A DNA stretch of 64,000 nucleotides, from the NCBI GenBank assembly GCA_023014485.1, contig JAJOZX010005510.1, positions 62,001-126,000 of the forward strand, given 5' to 3'. This document shows positions 1 through 13,037 of this stretch, piece by piece. The notes beneath the pieces were generated by a model that was given only the letters and a program-made list of their open reading frames with translations, searched no databases and was not told where the DNA came from. Numbering within the stretch: position 1 is the first letter of the stretch; each line of letters begins with the position of its first letter. A program made the translations under genes and the position numbers. This DNA is from Bathynomus jamesi (lineage: Eukaryota; Arthropoda; Malacostraca; Isopoda; Cirolanidae).

Positions 1-240
1 TTGGGGCCAGTTTTCCATACCCATTGTTGTAACTATTTTAACTAGGTTTGCCAATTCTCTATTTCTATTTGCTTTAAATCTATGTCTTCATGCTGTGGTG
101 GTGTGGTGGTGAAGGGGAAGAGGTTCCTGATGTGCTGGGGAAGGTAATGGCGAGTCAGAGGATCCAGGTAAACTGGGTGGTGAGCCACCCACTCCTATCT
201 GGTGGTTTGGGTTAATTAGAGAATGCTGGCTGGTATTCTC
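1..240 (-). pseudogene. 5' fragment of RLE-type LINE (second copy)
   Basis: This stretch is a diverged duplicate of 6338-6585. Both start TTGGGGCCAGTTTTCCATA and share the proline/serine-rich segment whose reverse strand codes for short proline runs. It therefore belongs to the N-terminal, non-enzymatic region of the same minus-strand LINE that fills 3.4-6.8 kb. No reading frame survives. The copy runs off the left edge, so its reverse transcriptase would lie outside the window if present. Confidence 0.7.
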
Positions 241-880
241 TCATGGTTGCAAGCCAATTCATAAAATCAAATTAAAGGCATTTTCAAGGATAAATTGTGC
301 TCATTTTCAAGATTGAAAGAAATGTCATCTAATTTATACATTTATTTATAATTATACATATACAGTGTAGGTATTGAGTTAAAATTTCTAATCTCCATAT
401 TACAATGTTGTTAGAACAGAAATTTTAGGTACACTCACAATTTATTATTATTTAGTTTGTACCATTTATAAATGCCATTGGGGCAAAAGAAAATGAAAAC
501 CCACCCCTGTACCCACCCAGTAACTGAAATAAAATAACGAAATTAAAATATTAATGAATGTTACATTATACCACCAACATATGCAATAAAATACAAACCT
601 GCTTACTATGAACAATAGAGAAATGATAAGTATTAAAAGTAATGATTACAAAAATATTGAAATACCTAAATATATAATCATTTCAATGATGTCAAAAAAG
701 AATATCCATCCGCCTTAGAACCAATGACAAACTAAAACTACTGATATAATTCAGCACTCAGCTTTACTCTTTCAATTCACTAATTTCATCAACAATGCAA
801 CTCATTTCAAGATCAAATACTAGTTTCCTGCACTTCTCCTCCTCCTCCCCATTGATGAGGGCAGCAGCCTACTTCTTTGC
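241..880. other. AT-rich intergenic stretch, nothing recognised
   Basis: Low-complexity AT-rich sequence with no long open frame, no terminal repeats and no similarity to other parts of the window that I could see. Confidence 0.5.
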
Positions 881-1750
881 TCTCACTTTTCCATCTTTAC
901 TCTTTTTTTTTTTCTGTGCAGCCAGCTCTTCCTTGTACCACATGTACAAATTACAGGCATACCAAATAAGTGATTTAGTCATTCAAACTTCTCTATAGGT
1001 GGTACTCTTTGGGCAATGGCATCATAGACAACTCTGCTCAATTAGAGAAGACTTTTTCTGATTTTCTACCAAGGTCTTAGTAATATTGAAGCCATGCTCC
1101 ACAGTCATTTCAACACGAGATAAACAGATTTTAAGTACCAAAGTCCAACAGATCTTTAGAAGCCTTTTGGTATTCTAGTAATCTTATCCAAAATTCATCC
1201 AAGCGAGTATTATGGCTGAACATTGAGAATTTCTCTTACAGTTGGATTTTGACAAATATAGCAAAAATTCAGCCTTGAAACCATTCATCAAACCCTTTGA
1301 AATTAATTCCTTCAGAGATAAGTCAACCGTGGAAGTCCACAAAGTTTCAGAGTGAGATACACAAGATCTCAAGCATGAAGCGCCCTTCACTAAAGCATAC
1401 TTCAAGCAACTTTTTCCTTGACTCGTTGCAATAACTTTGATTAGAAATGACTGGCAATGCTGTTGAAAGGCAAGAATATCATTATTTTTCAGTGCACCTC
1501 TACATTTTTCAATTTCTTGGCCCACTGCAAATCCAAGTACAATATCAGAAGCTGGTAAGATGTTATCCTTCTTGTTGAGGTCCAAGTGAGCTATGAAGTT
1601 GTACTTCTGAGAAGTCAGTCCCACAGCTGGAGTCTCCCTCTCATATGGGCAGGCAAAAGTGGAATCTCTCTCTCTCCATTCCCTTGTGATGTCTTTCTGT
1701 CTGGCATACTTTGTAGCATCAGTGTCCATTTCTCTTCTCTTGTCCATAAT
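880..1750 (-). pseudogene. Degenerate hAT-like transposase relic (VEHGFN motif)
   Basis: On the minus strand 1747-1184 gives one 187-residue frame with the segments LPASDIVLGFAVGQEIEKC and CLKYALVKGASCL. Further downstream, in other frames, 1110-930 reads VEHGFNITKTLVENQKKSSL and then an AxxRVPPIEKF / ITKSL block. From memory this order (VLGF domain, CPLKYxLVR-like block, then VERGFS(I/V)NK near the C terminus) belongs to a family of uncharacterised arthropod proteins with a hAT-like catalytic fold, where the E of VERGFS is the likely acidic catalytic residue; here it is VEHGF. Stops and frame changes show it is dead. No terminal repeats or TSD were found. The first residues also resemble the start of the LINE frame at 6791 (ETPA..LT.QK.NF.A). 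Confidence 0.5.
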
Positions 1751-1861
1751 CTTTTCCTCTTCACCTTTTTCTTTGGCAATGTAGTCCTCATTTTCTTCCC
1801 TAAGGGATGCTTTACTTTTGTTATTAATTTCATCCTTTGTAAGGTACTGATGAGCTTGTGA

Positions 1862-2399
1862 GGCTAGTGATTGTAGCTTCTTGACAGAGGTGTTTTTCTT
1901 TTCTTCAGGTAGGTTGGATTTCCTGATCTATTCCACGAGGATTACATTCTTCTGCCTGCTCCATTTCTCAAACTGAGTATTTGGAGCAGTGCAAAATTGT
2001 ATTCTTTTCTTCAATGGTCCCCTTTACCTTATCCAGAGTTGCCAACATGGATATATAAAAAAACAGGAAATAAAGGATGAAAAAATAGTATGATTCAAGA
2101 TTCAAGGTATCACTGAAAGCCAACAATATAGTACAGAATAACATATACAAGCATTATATACCTTTCGCCTTTCGTGTGTGTTCTTTTATATTGTTCTTAG
2201 TAGCTGCTGAGAGCATACATGGACTGAAGACAGGTATGTATGGAACAAGTAAATATCTTTTTTAAAGGTTCATTTGCGATGAAAAAAATATTTTAAGATA
2301 TCATAATTTATCATGAAAAAAATGGGAACATGGTATTTGATATTAAAAATTGGGAAAATTCTGAGAAAACAGAATAGTTGGCATGTATGCCTTATCATA
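1862..2399. other. Non-coding stretch, nothing recognised
   Basis: T-rich sequence with short spurious frames only. No terminal repeats, no family similarity seen. Confidence 0.45.
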
Positions 2400-2590
2400 T
2401 CTATATAGGTTTCTTTTTGGGGCCATTTTTTAGAGATACTGCATGGCCTGGAGGGGTCCCCTGCAATGATCTGTTTGGTGAAGTTGTTTCTTATCTGGGT
2501 TTGAGAAAAGTTGCACCATTGCTCCCTTCACCCACCCTACCATGTAAGCTGGTTGAGGGGACCTTTTTATAATGGGTGATGTCCTGTCAG
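2400..2590 (-). repeat. Decayed zinc-finger cassette spacer (part 1)
   Basis: Matches the spacer of the intact cassettes at about 7090-7240 and 7880-8030, including the GTTGCACCATTGCTC and GGTTGAGGGGACC blocks, with many substitutions. It continues at 3049 beyond an inserted MITE. On the reverse strand the similar phrase RSPQPAY..GWV..AMVQLFS is still readable, so the spacer may once have been coding or derive from another repeat. Confidence 0.65.
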
Positions 2591-3048
2591 CAGGGGTGTC
2601 CACAGGATCAATTAAGTAAGGGGGCACTTCCAAATACAGGGGGGGGGGGCACAAGTATTTGTGTGACCTCTAAGGGGGTCCAGGGCATGCTCCCACTGGA
2701 AATTTTTGAAAGTTACATTGTCTGGGACAGCATTTCCTGCCTTCTGGAAGCAGTTAGGAAGGCAAATTATAGGGCTTCAAATACTGAAAAATAAGGATTT
2801 TTTTAGACATCCATTGTATGTCCATGATATTAGGGTGAAACCAGATACACAATAACTTCATAGATATACAAGTTTATTATTCTATAAATATGGGAAATTA
2901 TACAATATTAATAATATATATAGTAACCAATTACTATCTTCAAATATTATGACTGGATTTTGGGTTTATGATAAAATCTATCTGTAAGCAGTTGGCGGAA
3001 AAATGAGGGGGCTTGGCCCCCTAATGCCCCTTCGTGTGGATGCCCCTG
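2591..3048. mobile_element. Non-autonomous hAT-type MITE (458 bp)
   Basis: Inverted ends begin CAGGGGTGTCC on the left and CAGGGGCATCC on the reverse of the right. Flanks are CCTGTCAG and CCTGCTAG; the uninterrupted cassette elsewhere in the window reads CCTGCCAG, so each flank differs from the empty site by one base. An 8-bp TSD and CAGGGG termini are hAT features. It has no coding capacity. The empty-site comparison fixes the borders well. Confidence 0.8.
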
Positions 3049-3425
3049 CCTGCTAGTATGGGTTTTCTTTTGTAGACTTTACCATATTTTTTTGTTTTTG
3101 GCGAGTTTAGTCAAGTTCATGAATGTGAATTCTTAAACGTCTCTTAAGAGCATTACTTTGTGATGCACTGTAGGAATAAATGCCATATTTAAAAGGCTTT
3201 TCATTTTTTTTGGTTTATATTCTTTTGACTTTTTTCTTTTCACATACTGGGGACACCAACCCAGGGTCTAACCAGATCTGTCTCTTTTAAGATGTGAAAT
3301 TTGTGATACACTGTAGGAACAAGTGCCACATTTAAAATTTTCACTCTTGGTTTATACTCTTTTTGGTACTTTTTATAGCTGTAAGTGGGGCTTCCACCCG
3401 AAGCCAAACACTTCAACTATGTCTG
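3049..3425 (-). pseudogene. Decayed zinc-finger cassettes (part 2)
   Basis: Two degenerate C2H2 units on the minus strand. At about 3110-3215 the unit reads FKYGIYSYSASQSNALKRRLRIH: both zinc cysteines are tyrosine and one histidine is arginine. At about 3270-3350 another SYSA-type finger runs into the cassette segment TGGGGCTTCCACCCGAAGCC, which is shared with the intact cassettes. These are copies of the array at 7.4-9.0 kb that can no longer bind zinc. Confidence 0.7.
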
Positions 3426-3439
3426 AACTTGTCATAGCA

Positions 3440-6400
3440 TTCATTTAAGGAGGGTGACTGTTCCTTTTAATGCCCCTATTTGGATTTCTATGTCCTGGGA
3501 TTGAATTCAGGTAAGTTGTTAGGTTGTTCTTTATCATACCTGTTGCCCCAACTATGATGGGGATAACAGCAGCTTCTTTCAATCTCCAGTTTCTTTAAGT
3601 TGTAGATGAGTGCCTGATATTTTGTGATTTTTTCCCTTTCCACTCTATTAAGGCCACAGTCATTTGGGACACTGACTTCAATAAGTAAGGCACCCCTTTC
3701 CCTCTTGTCCCACACTACTGTGTCCAGTTTTACTGCAGAGTTGTCAATAAAAGTGGTAGCTGGAATTACTGTGTCATAGTATATAGTATAATGGTTATTT
3801 CCAGTGACTGGGGCAGGTGTATGATCCCATACATTTTTACTGCATTTGAATTCTAATGCTGTCATGATCTTCCAGTGGATATATTTGCAAATTTTATTGT
3901 GTCTGGCTTTATAGTACCCATCTGCCATGAGCACCCTACAGCCTGATATGAAATGGCCAACACTTTCCACCTCAATATGACAGAATCTACACCTGTCATT
4001 ATTACTCAGTTGAGCCATTTTTAAAATGCATTTGTTAGGAGTGCAAGATCTTGGGCACCCATTATCAGTCACTCTCTGTCATATTGCAGAACTCCTTTCC
4101 TTAGCCATTCTAATGATCCTTCTTTATTGATGTAGTTCTTCTGTAGTTCTTGATAGTATTTTCCAGCTCTTTGATGATGTTCCCATTCTTCTGCATGTTT
4201 GGCCTGTTGTTCCAGCACAAATCTTTTGTGACTTTTCCTAGCTATTAAGGTGGCTGGTACTCTTTCAGTTTCTACTACTTCTTGTCATATTATTCCCTCC
4301 AAAGTGCTGGGCCAGTTTGGTTATGGAAGTGTGTTGAGTTACCATTGTGTTATGGTGTTCACGGACCAGAGCTATTGTAGGGTTACTCAAACTCCTCAGA
4401 TACTGCCCAATGCTGATGGTCAATGATTGGTGCAGCTGGTTAACCTCAGTCAATCCCATTCCTCCCAGTTTCCTTAGTAGGTACAATCTGGGAAGACACT
4501 GGTTCCAGTTTGTTGTTCTATTTAGAGTGAGGATTTTTCTGGTCTTGAAATCTAGTTTGTTTAGTTCTGATTGCAGCCAGTCTATTATCCCTATACTATA
4601 ATTAATAACACGGATGGCGAGTTGATTTATAGTTGTTATTTTGTTCTTTGATGTAAGTTGGGTCTTGCAGATCTTTTTCAGTCTTCGTACATACACTCCA
4701 CTTATTTTCTCTCACATTTGCCAGTGTTCTACATTACCACTTTCTTCTATCCCAAGGTATTTGTAGGAACTATCCTCTTCTAAGTCTTGAATCCCAGTGT
4801 CCATTCCTAAATTGATGTCATGGGTTTGTATTTTCTTGCCTCCCCTAAGTGTACACTTAGCATACTTATCCAATCCAAACTTCATTTTTATGTCACTGAA
4901 GTAAGTATGTACAATCCATAATAGTTATTCTAGGTTTTGGTCAGAGTCTGCATACAGCTTCAAATCATCCATAAACAGTAGATGGTTCAAAATGCTGTCT
5001 AGATTTCTTTGCCTAGTTTGACTGAGGTTATAGCTAAGTAGTTTGCTTAGGGGGTCCAGGGTGAGACAGAATAGCAAGGGTGACAAGCTGTCTCCCTGGA
5101 AAATACCCCTCATAATCTTGACATGGGGGATGGATATTTTTCCATTTTCATGTGTGAGATTGATGTTTGTTCTCCATTTTGTAATCTGATTTGTTAAAGT
5201 GCTTGAGGCATTCTAAAATCTAGGAGTGTGGGACAATATCAAATGCCTTTTGATAGTCTATCCATGCCATACTTAGGTTTCTGCATCTTTTCTTACAGTG
5301 TTCAAGGACAGTTTTGTTGATGAGCAACTGATCCTTTGTTCCAAAGCAGTTTCTTCTACATCCTTTTTGTGTTTTTTCCAAATAGTCTTCAGCATCTACG
5401 TGTTCATATATACTGTCTGCAATTGGGCCTGTAAATAGTTTATAGGTGGTGGTGAGGCAGCAGATTGGGCAGTTTGTCTCACGAGTCTTAGGGATGAGGG
5501 TTGTATCTCCACTTGTAAGCCATTCTGGTGTTTCTTCTTCTCCCTGCAAATTCTGTGAGAAGCAGCAGTGTAATGGTGGTGTAATGCCATGACCTGTTTC
5601 AGCCAGAAATTTGGGAGCTTGTCTAGGCTAAGTTTTTTAAAGTTTGAGAATTTTGCCAGTTTCCTTATCTTATCTTACATTATAAATAACTCCTTCATTT
5701 CCAGTTTACCCTCATTTGCCATCCTGATGGTCTCTATTCAGTCAGCATCCTGGTTATGCTGTTCAGGGGTTTCAAATAGGGGTTTCCAGTATGCCTCCAA
5801 CTGGGTTTGATCTGGTGATTCATGGACTGTTATTCTTTCTCTAATGAGATTTTGGTAAAAGCCTCTAGGGTTTGATAAAAATTACTCATTATGGTTTTTC
5901 ATGTAAATCTGCTTTTGTTTGTTCCTGATTCTATTGGCGGCTAGGATTTTTCCTTCCAATTCCAGCAACTTGTCATGTAGTTGATTATCTCTCACGTTAT
6001 ACTTTCTCTCTATTTTTCCCCCTGTTTTTTTTTTTGGAAATAATATTTGTGTGGGTGTTTGGAAATAATATTTTTATTGGTTCAGTTCTCATCTAGCTTG
6101 TGTAAGTTGTTTAGTTAATTTAACTTTCCAGGGAGAAGGTTTTGGTTTACACTTTTGGCTGGGGGGCTTTGGTCTAAAGTTTGGGACAAGTTTCTGTTGC
6201 ATGTATAGGCCAGCAGCATAATTTACTTGATTCAGTTCAGTAAGGTCTGTGGTGTTGACTGGGACTAGTCTATTAATTGCTATATTTACTCTGCATAATA
6301 GTTGTTTAAACTGTCTATTTTTACTAAGTTTGATCAGTTGGGGCCAGTTTTCCATATTCATGGTTTTAACAATTTTAATTAGATTTGCTAGTCCCTCCTG

Positions 6401-6815
6401 TTTCTATTTGCTGTAAATCTATATCTTCATGTCGTGGTGGTGGTGAGTGGGAAGGGGGGGGGGGGGGGGGGAGTTCTTGATCTGGCTGGGAAGGTAATGA
6501 TGAATCAGAGTATCCAGGCGAACTGGGTGGTGAGCCACCCATTCCTATCTGATGAATTGAATTGGTTAAAGAATGTTGGCTAGCATGCTGTCTGCTTTGT
6601 GTGTCCAATGAGCTATCAGATGCATCATCATCAATATTTTGAGCAGCTTCAAGGCACTGGAGTAGTGGAATAGGGTTCATTATTTGGCTGGTTTCATTGC
6701 GGATAAGCTTATCTATTTCATCATTCATGTATTCCATTTCTTGTTCACTAAATACCCTCTGGGCCATGAAGTTGTGCTTCTGAGTGGTCAATCTTGTAGC
6801 TGGAGTTTCTTACAT
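3440..6815 (-). pseudogene. RLE-encoding (R2/R4/NeSL-like) LINE, degenerate
   Basis: Minus-strand pieces in the expected order. 6791-6375: N-terminal region with an S/P-rich tail. 6361-6089: basic segment. 5549-5220: reverse transcriptase core ending AWIDYQKAFDIVPHS. 5113-4925: QGDSLSPLLF followed by HLLFMDDLKLYAD, the catalytic DD. 4696-4265: thumb-like region with LGGMGL. 4072-3488: a CRFCHIEVESVGHFISGC zinc knuckle, then VVWDKRERGALLIEVSVPND and KYQAL, which fits a PD-(D/E)xK restriction-like endonuclease. RT, then CCHC, then a C-terminal endonuclease is the layout of site-specific R2/R4/NeSL-type LINEs rather than of APE-type LINEs. Several stops and frameshifts show it is inactive. The clade cannot be fixed by eye. 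It lies within the zinc-finger cassettes. Confidence 0.75.
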
Positions 6816-7420
6816 GATGAATTCTTAAATGTGCCTTGAGTGCAGAACTAAATGATGCACTGTGCGAGCAAGTGCCACATTTAAAATGCTTTTCACTTTT
6901 TTGGTTTATACTCCTTTTAGTATTTTTAATAGCTATAAATGGGGCTTCCACCCAAAGCTTAGCATTGATTTGCCACTAGCATTACGTTCTTTTCTTTTCT
7001 CCAATGGTCCAGTTTATTGTGTCATACTGACATATGTTTTTGTTGGGCCCATTGTCTGATGAAAAAGCTGGGGTCCAGGGTCAATACCTTGACCTGGTGG
7101 GATCCCCCGCATTGATCCCTTTGGTGAAGAATCTTCTCCTCTGGGACTGAGAAAAGTTGCACCATTGCTCACCTCACCCATCCTGGTGAGTAAGCGGGTT
7201 GAGGGGACTTTTTAATTTTTTTATCCTTGGTGATGTCCTGCCAGTGTGAGAGCTTTTCTTAGTAGACATTACATCCCATTCGTGTTTGTGGAAAGCTACA
7301 TACAGGTGGGAGGGGTTTCCCCCACACCCATCCCTTATTTTTATTCATCTTTTATGACACGCTGGGACCACGTGGGAAATATTCTTTCAAATCCCCTATC
7401 TCCAGGGATGAAACCAGTGT
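6816..7420 (-). repeat. Zinc-finger cassette copy 3 (one finger plus spacer)
   Basis: Contains one complete-looking finger ([21 protein letters not shown], 6815-6900, minus strand) preceded by the linker [17 protein letters not shown]. It is joined to a roughly 530-bp spacer that is nearly identical to 7662-8195. The finger runs straight into the LINE at 6815. The spacer's right part (7255-7420) ends CCCTATCTCCAGGGAT and looks like a SINE-type unit that I associate with decapod genomes. Confidence 0.7.
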
Positions 7421-9046
<1,626 letters not shown>

Positions 9047-9059
9047 CTGGAAAACATTA

Positions 9060-9962
9060 ATGAACTAATTTAACTTTTTTCACATAATTTATGTCAGCAC
9101 ATTGAAATTATTCATATACCATACTGATATGCTCTTCAACCTGACCCTTACAAAATACTTCTCTATTCTAAATATATGTTATAGATTCTAGTTTCATGGG
9201 ATAGGCAAAAATCACATTAACCTCTGTTATTTGAAGTCCAAACTTTTAACTATTTTTACTTTAAATTTTAAGTTTTCACTCAGAATTGTGACTGAATTTC
9301 AATATAAATTTTTAGTTTGATCTGCAATGAATTTTTACTCTAATCAACAATGCTCACTTTTAAATTTGACTTCAATTTTACTTTCAACATTAATTTTTAA
9401 GTTAGAATTAAGATTGAAATTAACTGAATTTCAACCTTGACTTTCCCCAAATCTGAACTTTATTCTACTTGCAAGTTAAAAAGCAAGACTAATTTCTATT
9501 AGAGAAAATCTTCCTAACACAAAAGCAAAATTCAAATGCATAAGTAGAAAGTTGAATTTTGAACTTCACTTTGAAATTTATTTCTATCTGCATTTTAATT
9601 GACCAAAAATTTTTGTTTTGAAAAATTAAATAAAAGTTAAATTCTGAGATTTTTTTTATAGTTGAATTTTGTCTTTGACTTCAAATTCTGAGTAACTTAA
9701 TTAAGTTAAATTAAATTTCATTTCCACTTCCATTTTATTTTGACTTTTGAATTTAAATTTATTACAATCAACAGTTGAGAATGAAGTCAAAGTCAATGAC
9801 AAAATTCAAACTTAAAGATGCACACTAAAAGCATCAAATAGGAGGAGATTGTAGACACCAATCAACCAGTGAAGTAAATCAAACCCTGATATCCAATGTC
9901 AATTGGTTCCTTGAAAATTTCACAAGGGTCCCCAGGTTTTAAGTATAAAGTGCCTTAAAAAG
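9060..9962. other. AT-rich intron-like stretch
   Basis: Low-complexity TTTAAATT-rich sequence with many variants of TTGAATTTTG and GAATTTCAA, between the two candidate exons of the zinc-finger gene. No coding signal or repeat boundaries seen. Confidence 0.5.
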
Positions 9963-10440
9963 TTGAAAAATGACTTTCAACCCACACAGCTTCGCTTGAT
10001 TGGGTGTAATCAAAGGCATTTTGTCTCATTAATTTCATCTCTCTTTGTCTTCAATCACTCTCCTCCCCCTGATTTTATTATGTCAACGCCAACTGGGTCA
10101 AATATGTACCATTTCAAATACACGCATTTAGCCTTAACTCTACAAAAACATTCGGCATTAAAGGGTTAAGGAAATCATGCAGCTCGAGACTCTCAACATA
10201 TTTTCAACCTTTTTCTATTAAACTTTCCAACTTGAGAGTTAACTGGCATTCTCAATCTTTCATCTACTCAACCAGTCAACTCTGGAACAACCTTCTTCAG
10301 TCCATTCTTCTCCCTGTTTACATATGACCTCAAATCTTTCAGTGTCAGGCTTCTCAAAAACTCTGGACCTTTATTTTGGCTCTCTCCTTCTCTCTGTGTG
10401 GGAAGGGACATATTTGCAGGCATTTGCCCTTGACCCCTCC
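9963..10440 (+). pseudogene. Jockey LINE C-terminal fragment
   Basis: Plus-strand frames include QPTQLRLIGCNQRHFVSLI (compare QPTQLYLTGWNQRLFVSSI on the minus strand at 14300) and, at 10200-10300, a segment ending YSTSQLWNNLLQS followed in another frame by YDLKSFSVRLLK. From memory these match the last part of jockey-type ORF2 in crustacean LINEs (...LWNSLP...YDL.SFK...). A short piece (CTCCTCCCCCTGATTTTATTATGTC, repeated at 11940) shows internal rearrangement. It lies in the putative intron of the zinc-finger gene. Confidence 0.6.
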
Positions 10441-10614
10441 TTCCTGCATAAAGTAAATCTGTATACATCGTTGTAACATAGTACTATAATAAAAAAGCTG
10501 AAATTTATTTCAGAAAATAAATTATAAAACACCAGTGAAAAATAAAAAATACAACTCTATAATTTACACATTATACATAACCTACATTTATTACAAATTA
10601 ACACAAGTTTTTAC

Positions 10615-10776
10615 CTCATTGGAGAAGTGTTGTAATGTTGAAGGGAATGAATATTCACTTTCTTCTTTGGACAAACTGCTATTTCCACTTTCAGAAGATG
10701 AAGCAGAATGATTTGGATATGAAAATTCACTTGGATCCTCAATAAATTCCTTCAAGTCAATTTTTACCACATTTCC
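10615..10776 (-). CDS. Candidate upstream exon of the zinc-finger gene
   Basis: Minus-strand 162-bp open segment bounded by an acceptor (TTTTTCTCTTGAAG, exon from 10776) and a donor (AATGAG|GTAAAA, exon to 10615). It is exactly 54 codons, phase 0 at both ends, so it can splice in frame to the zinc-finger exon that starts at 9046, with an intron of about 1.57 kb. The peptide is acidic and serine-rich (EFIEDPSEFSYPNHS, SSSESGNSSLSKEESEYSF), typical of a linker outside the finger array. It resembles no TE protein I know. Support is only splice signals, phase and strand; transcript data are absent. Confidence 0.45.
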
Positions 10777-11069
10777 CTTCAAGAGAAAAACATTCATAAT
10801 GCAAAATTCAAAAATTGGTTAGAAAGACACATGCACACAACTATAAGTAATATTAAATTATATTATCAACAGAGACAAACTGTACCAATACAAATATGCC
10901 TTTACTGCAAATACAACACCTTATTCAAAACACATTTTACATAACTACACAATGATTTTGAGTTACTTTCCTAATTTTAGTTCAAGTGTTTAGTCAATGT
11001 TATTTTTAGGTGAATTAAGGGAATAAAAGCCATAATACAAAATGAATTTGTTACAATATATTGTATTTT
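10777..11069. other. AT-rich stretch, nothing recognised
   Basis: No open frame, terminal repeat or family similarity was found. Confidence 0.4.
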
Positions 11070-12195
11070 CAATGACATCCTCCATCATCGCACACTATCC
11101 CAATCTCCTTTTGCTGAAATCTCCATTTTAGGCAATTTCAATGTTCACCACCACTTTTGGCTTTCCTCCCATTTCACTAACATCACTGGTGAACTAGCTT
11201 ACAACTTTTCTATCCTAAATGACGTTGAGCAGATTGTACAGCACCCTACTCGTATCTCCAATCACCTTGGAGATAAGCCCAACATTCTGGATTTATTCCT
11301 TACTTCTCATCCCCCATCTTACTCTGTCAAATGTTTTTGACATTGGGCTCCTTCAACCACCATCTTGTATCCATTTCCTGTCTTATCACTCCAATTTGGC
11401 CTTTCAATCCTCCCAAGATGAGGCACCTTTGGGACTTTGGCATTGCTGATTTCAAGGCCCTCAGGCAGTACTTCTGTCATTTCTCATGGAATGATTACTG
11501 CTTCCATGACTGGGGCCTTTCCAAGTGTGCTGAGCACATAAGTGAGGTGATTCACTTGGGTATGGAGGCATACATTCCATATTTTCTTCCTATTACTAAT
11601 ACAAAAAAACCCTTGATTTAACTTTACTTGTTCTAATGCTATCCACAACAGAGAAGTCTTTCAGAAGGTACCATCACCATCCAACTCCTGACTCCCATTC
11701 AGCTTATATTTCCGCTGACAATTTTGAAAAATCTGTTCATCAGACAAAAATGTGAAAACCTAGCCAATTCTAATTCTCTCTTTCTGGCATCTAGCTAAGA
11801 ACCTCTCCAACAACTTTACTTCCTCTTCTCTCCCTCCTCTTTTGCATTCCAACAGCTCAATTGCCATTCTCCTGACAAAGCTGAACTCTTTGCTCAAACT
11901 TTCATCTCCAATTTATTCATGCACAATTCCAGTGCTGTTCCTCCATCTCCTCCCCCTGATTTTATTATGTCAGAAATTAGAATCTCTTCCAAAAGATGTT
12001 CTTTCTTCCGTATCTGGGCTCAACTCTTGGAAGGTGTATGGTCCTGATGGTGTTCCTCCTGCTGTTCTTAAGAACTGTGCTTCTGTGCTGATACCCTACC
12101 TATGCAAACTCTTTCATTTTTGTCTTTTATCAGGTACTTTTCCTTCCTGCTGGAAGTTCACTTTCATTCAGCCTCTCCCAAAGAAGGGTGACTAC
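11070..12195 (+). pseudogene. Jockey LINE, endonuclease to start of RT (inverted copy, part 1)
   Basis: Frames read [17 protein letters not shown], then [20 protein letters not shown] and [16 protein letters not shown] (AP endonuclease domain), and near the 3' side GLNSWKVYGPDGVPPAVLKN and FPSCWKFTFIQPLPKKGDY (RT motif 1 region). This is the standard N-to-C order of a jockey-type ORF2. Several frame changes occur. The copy is cut immediately after PKKGDY by the element starting at 12196 and resumes at 13578. The motif set closely resembles jockey-type LINEs I associate with crabs and shrimps. Confidence 0.8.
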
Positions 12196-12585
12196 TAGGG
12201 TGGCCCACTTTTCAATTTTTTTTAAAAGTATAGGTGATCATGGTTTTTTTCCATTATTTGGCACTATACTAGCACATTGGTACCATTTTTACAAAAATTG
12301 ATCAATATTTAGGGGTCTCGCATCGACCTTGAAATTACTAGTTTTTTTTTTAAATGCTTACTTTTTAACTTTTTACTGAATCAAGATAAATCATTAAGTA
12401 TGGATGTTTTCTAAATCCTCTTAATGAGAGAAGTCGTTTGGTGTGCCTGCCAATGTCATACGACTAACGGTTTAAAGGTTGTGCCTGTATACAGGTAATA
12501 CCAATGTGCTAGTACAGTGCCAAATAATGGGAAAAACCACGATCACCTATACTTTTCAAAAAAATGAGTCACCATACCCGGGCGG
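12196..12585. mobile_element. Foldback unit at end of hAT-like element
   Basis: Left arm TAGGGTGGCCCACTTTT at 12196 and right arm (reverse strand) ending near 12585 share about 90 bp, including AAAAGTATAGGTGATC and TTTGGCACT.TACTAGCACA. The left arm begins TAGGGTGG like the 46718 element and both arms carry CATTGGTA at similar distance. It is either a solo MITE or the foldback 5' end of the transposon whose first exon follows. No matching right-hand TSD was found. Confidence 0.65.
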
Positions 12586-12649
12586 AATGTATAATGTATA
12601 TAGGTAATTAGAAAATGCACTATGCCTGTGCCAGGTACCTAACCTATTT

Positions 12650-13037
12650 CTTTTTTTGCAGATCATAACATTTTGAAATTCTGTCCGAGTTCCTCATCCT
12701 TTGTCATGGACAAATCGATGGCAACCATAACTGGAAGAACTCTTGAAGCTACAAATAGAGAGTCATCAAAAGGAAAGGTGAAAATAACATCGCTACCTTC
12801 TCTAAGATCGGCCTCGGAAATTTTTTTAGTTGGCCAACCGTCGTCCTCCATCAGTGGTAGCAAATTGCCAACAACATGGCAGGTTTTGCAATACTTCTTC
12901 AGTGTTATCCAGTACACTGCTAACAGGAAAGACGCATTCAAAGAAACCGTAAACAACGTCTTAAAGTTTTGGAACATGGCCCGCATTAAAACAATCACAA
13001 AGCTCAACTGCGAACGGAAGCTAGAGGCAGTGATGTA
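12650..13037 (+). pseudogene. N-terminal exon of hAT-like transposase (lineage 1)
   Basis: A consensus acceptor (TTTCTTTTTTTGCAG, about 12661) opens a clean frame of about 120 codons with LPTTWQVLQYFFSVIQYT and VLKFWNMARIKTIT..KLEAV. It aligns by eye with the first exon of the complete elements at 47128 (ALQHFYHLKR.., VKKFWDLAGIKMRD) and, on the minus strand, 57091-56708 (DVLLLFFYHHRD, VLEIWARANSNLAT). Only this exon remains; the rest was lost or replaced by the sequence from 13028. It shows that a third lineage of the family reached this locus. Confidence 0.65.

Noticed and set aside
6748..6951. Zinc finger as the true N terminus of the RLE LINE
   Set aside because: The finger and the LINE frame are in different frames, and the finger belongs to a duplicated cassette. 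Kept only as a hypothesis.
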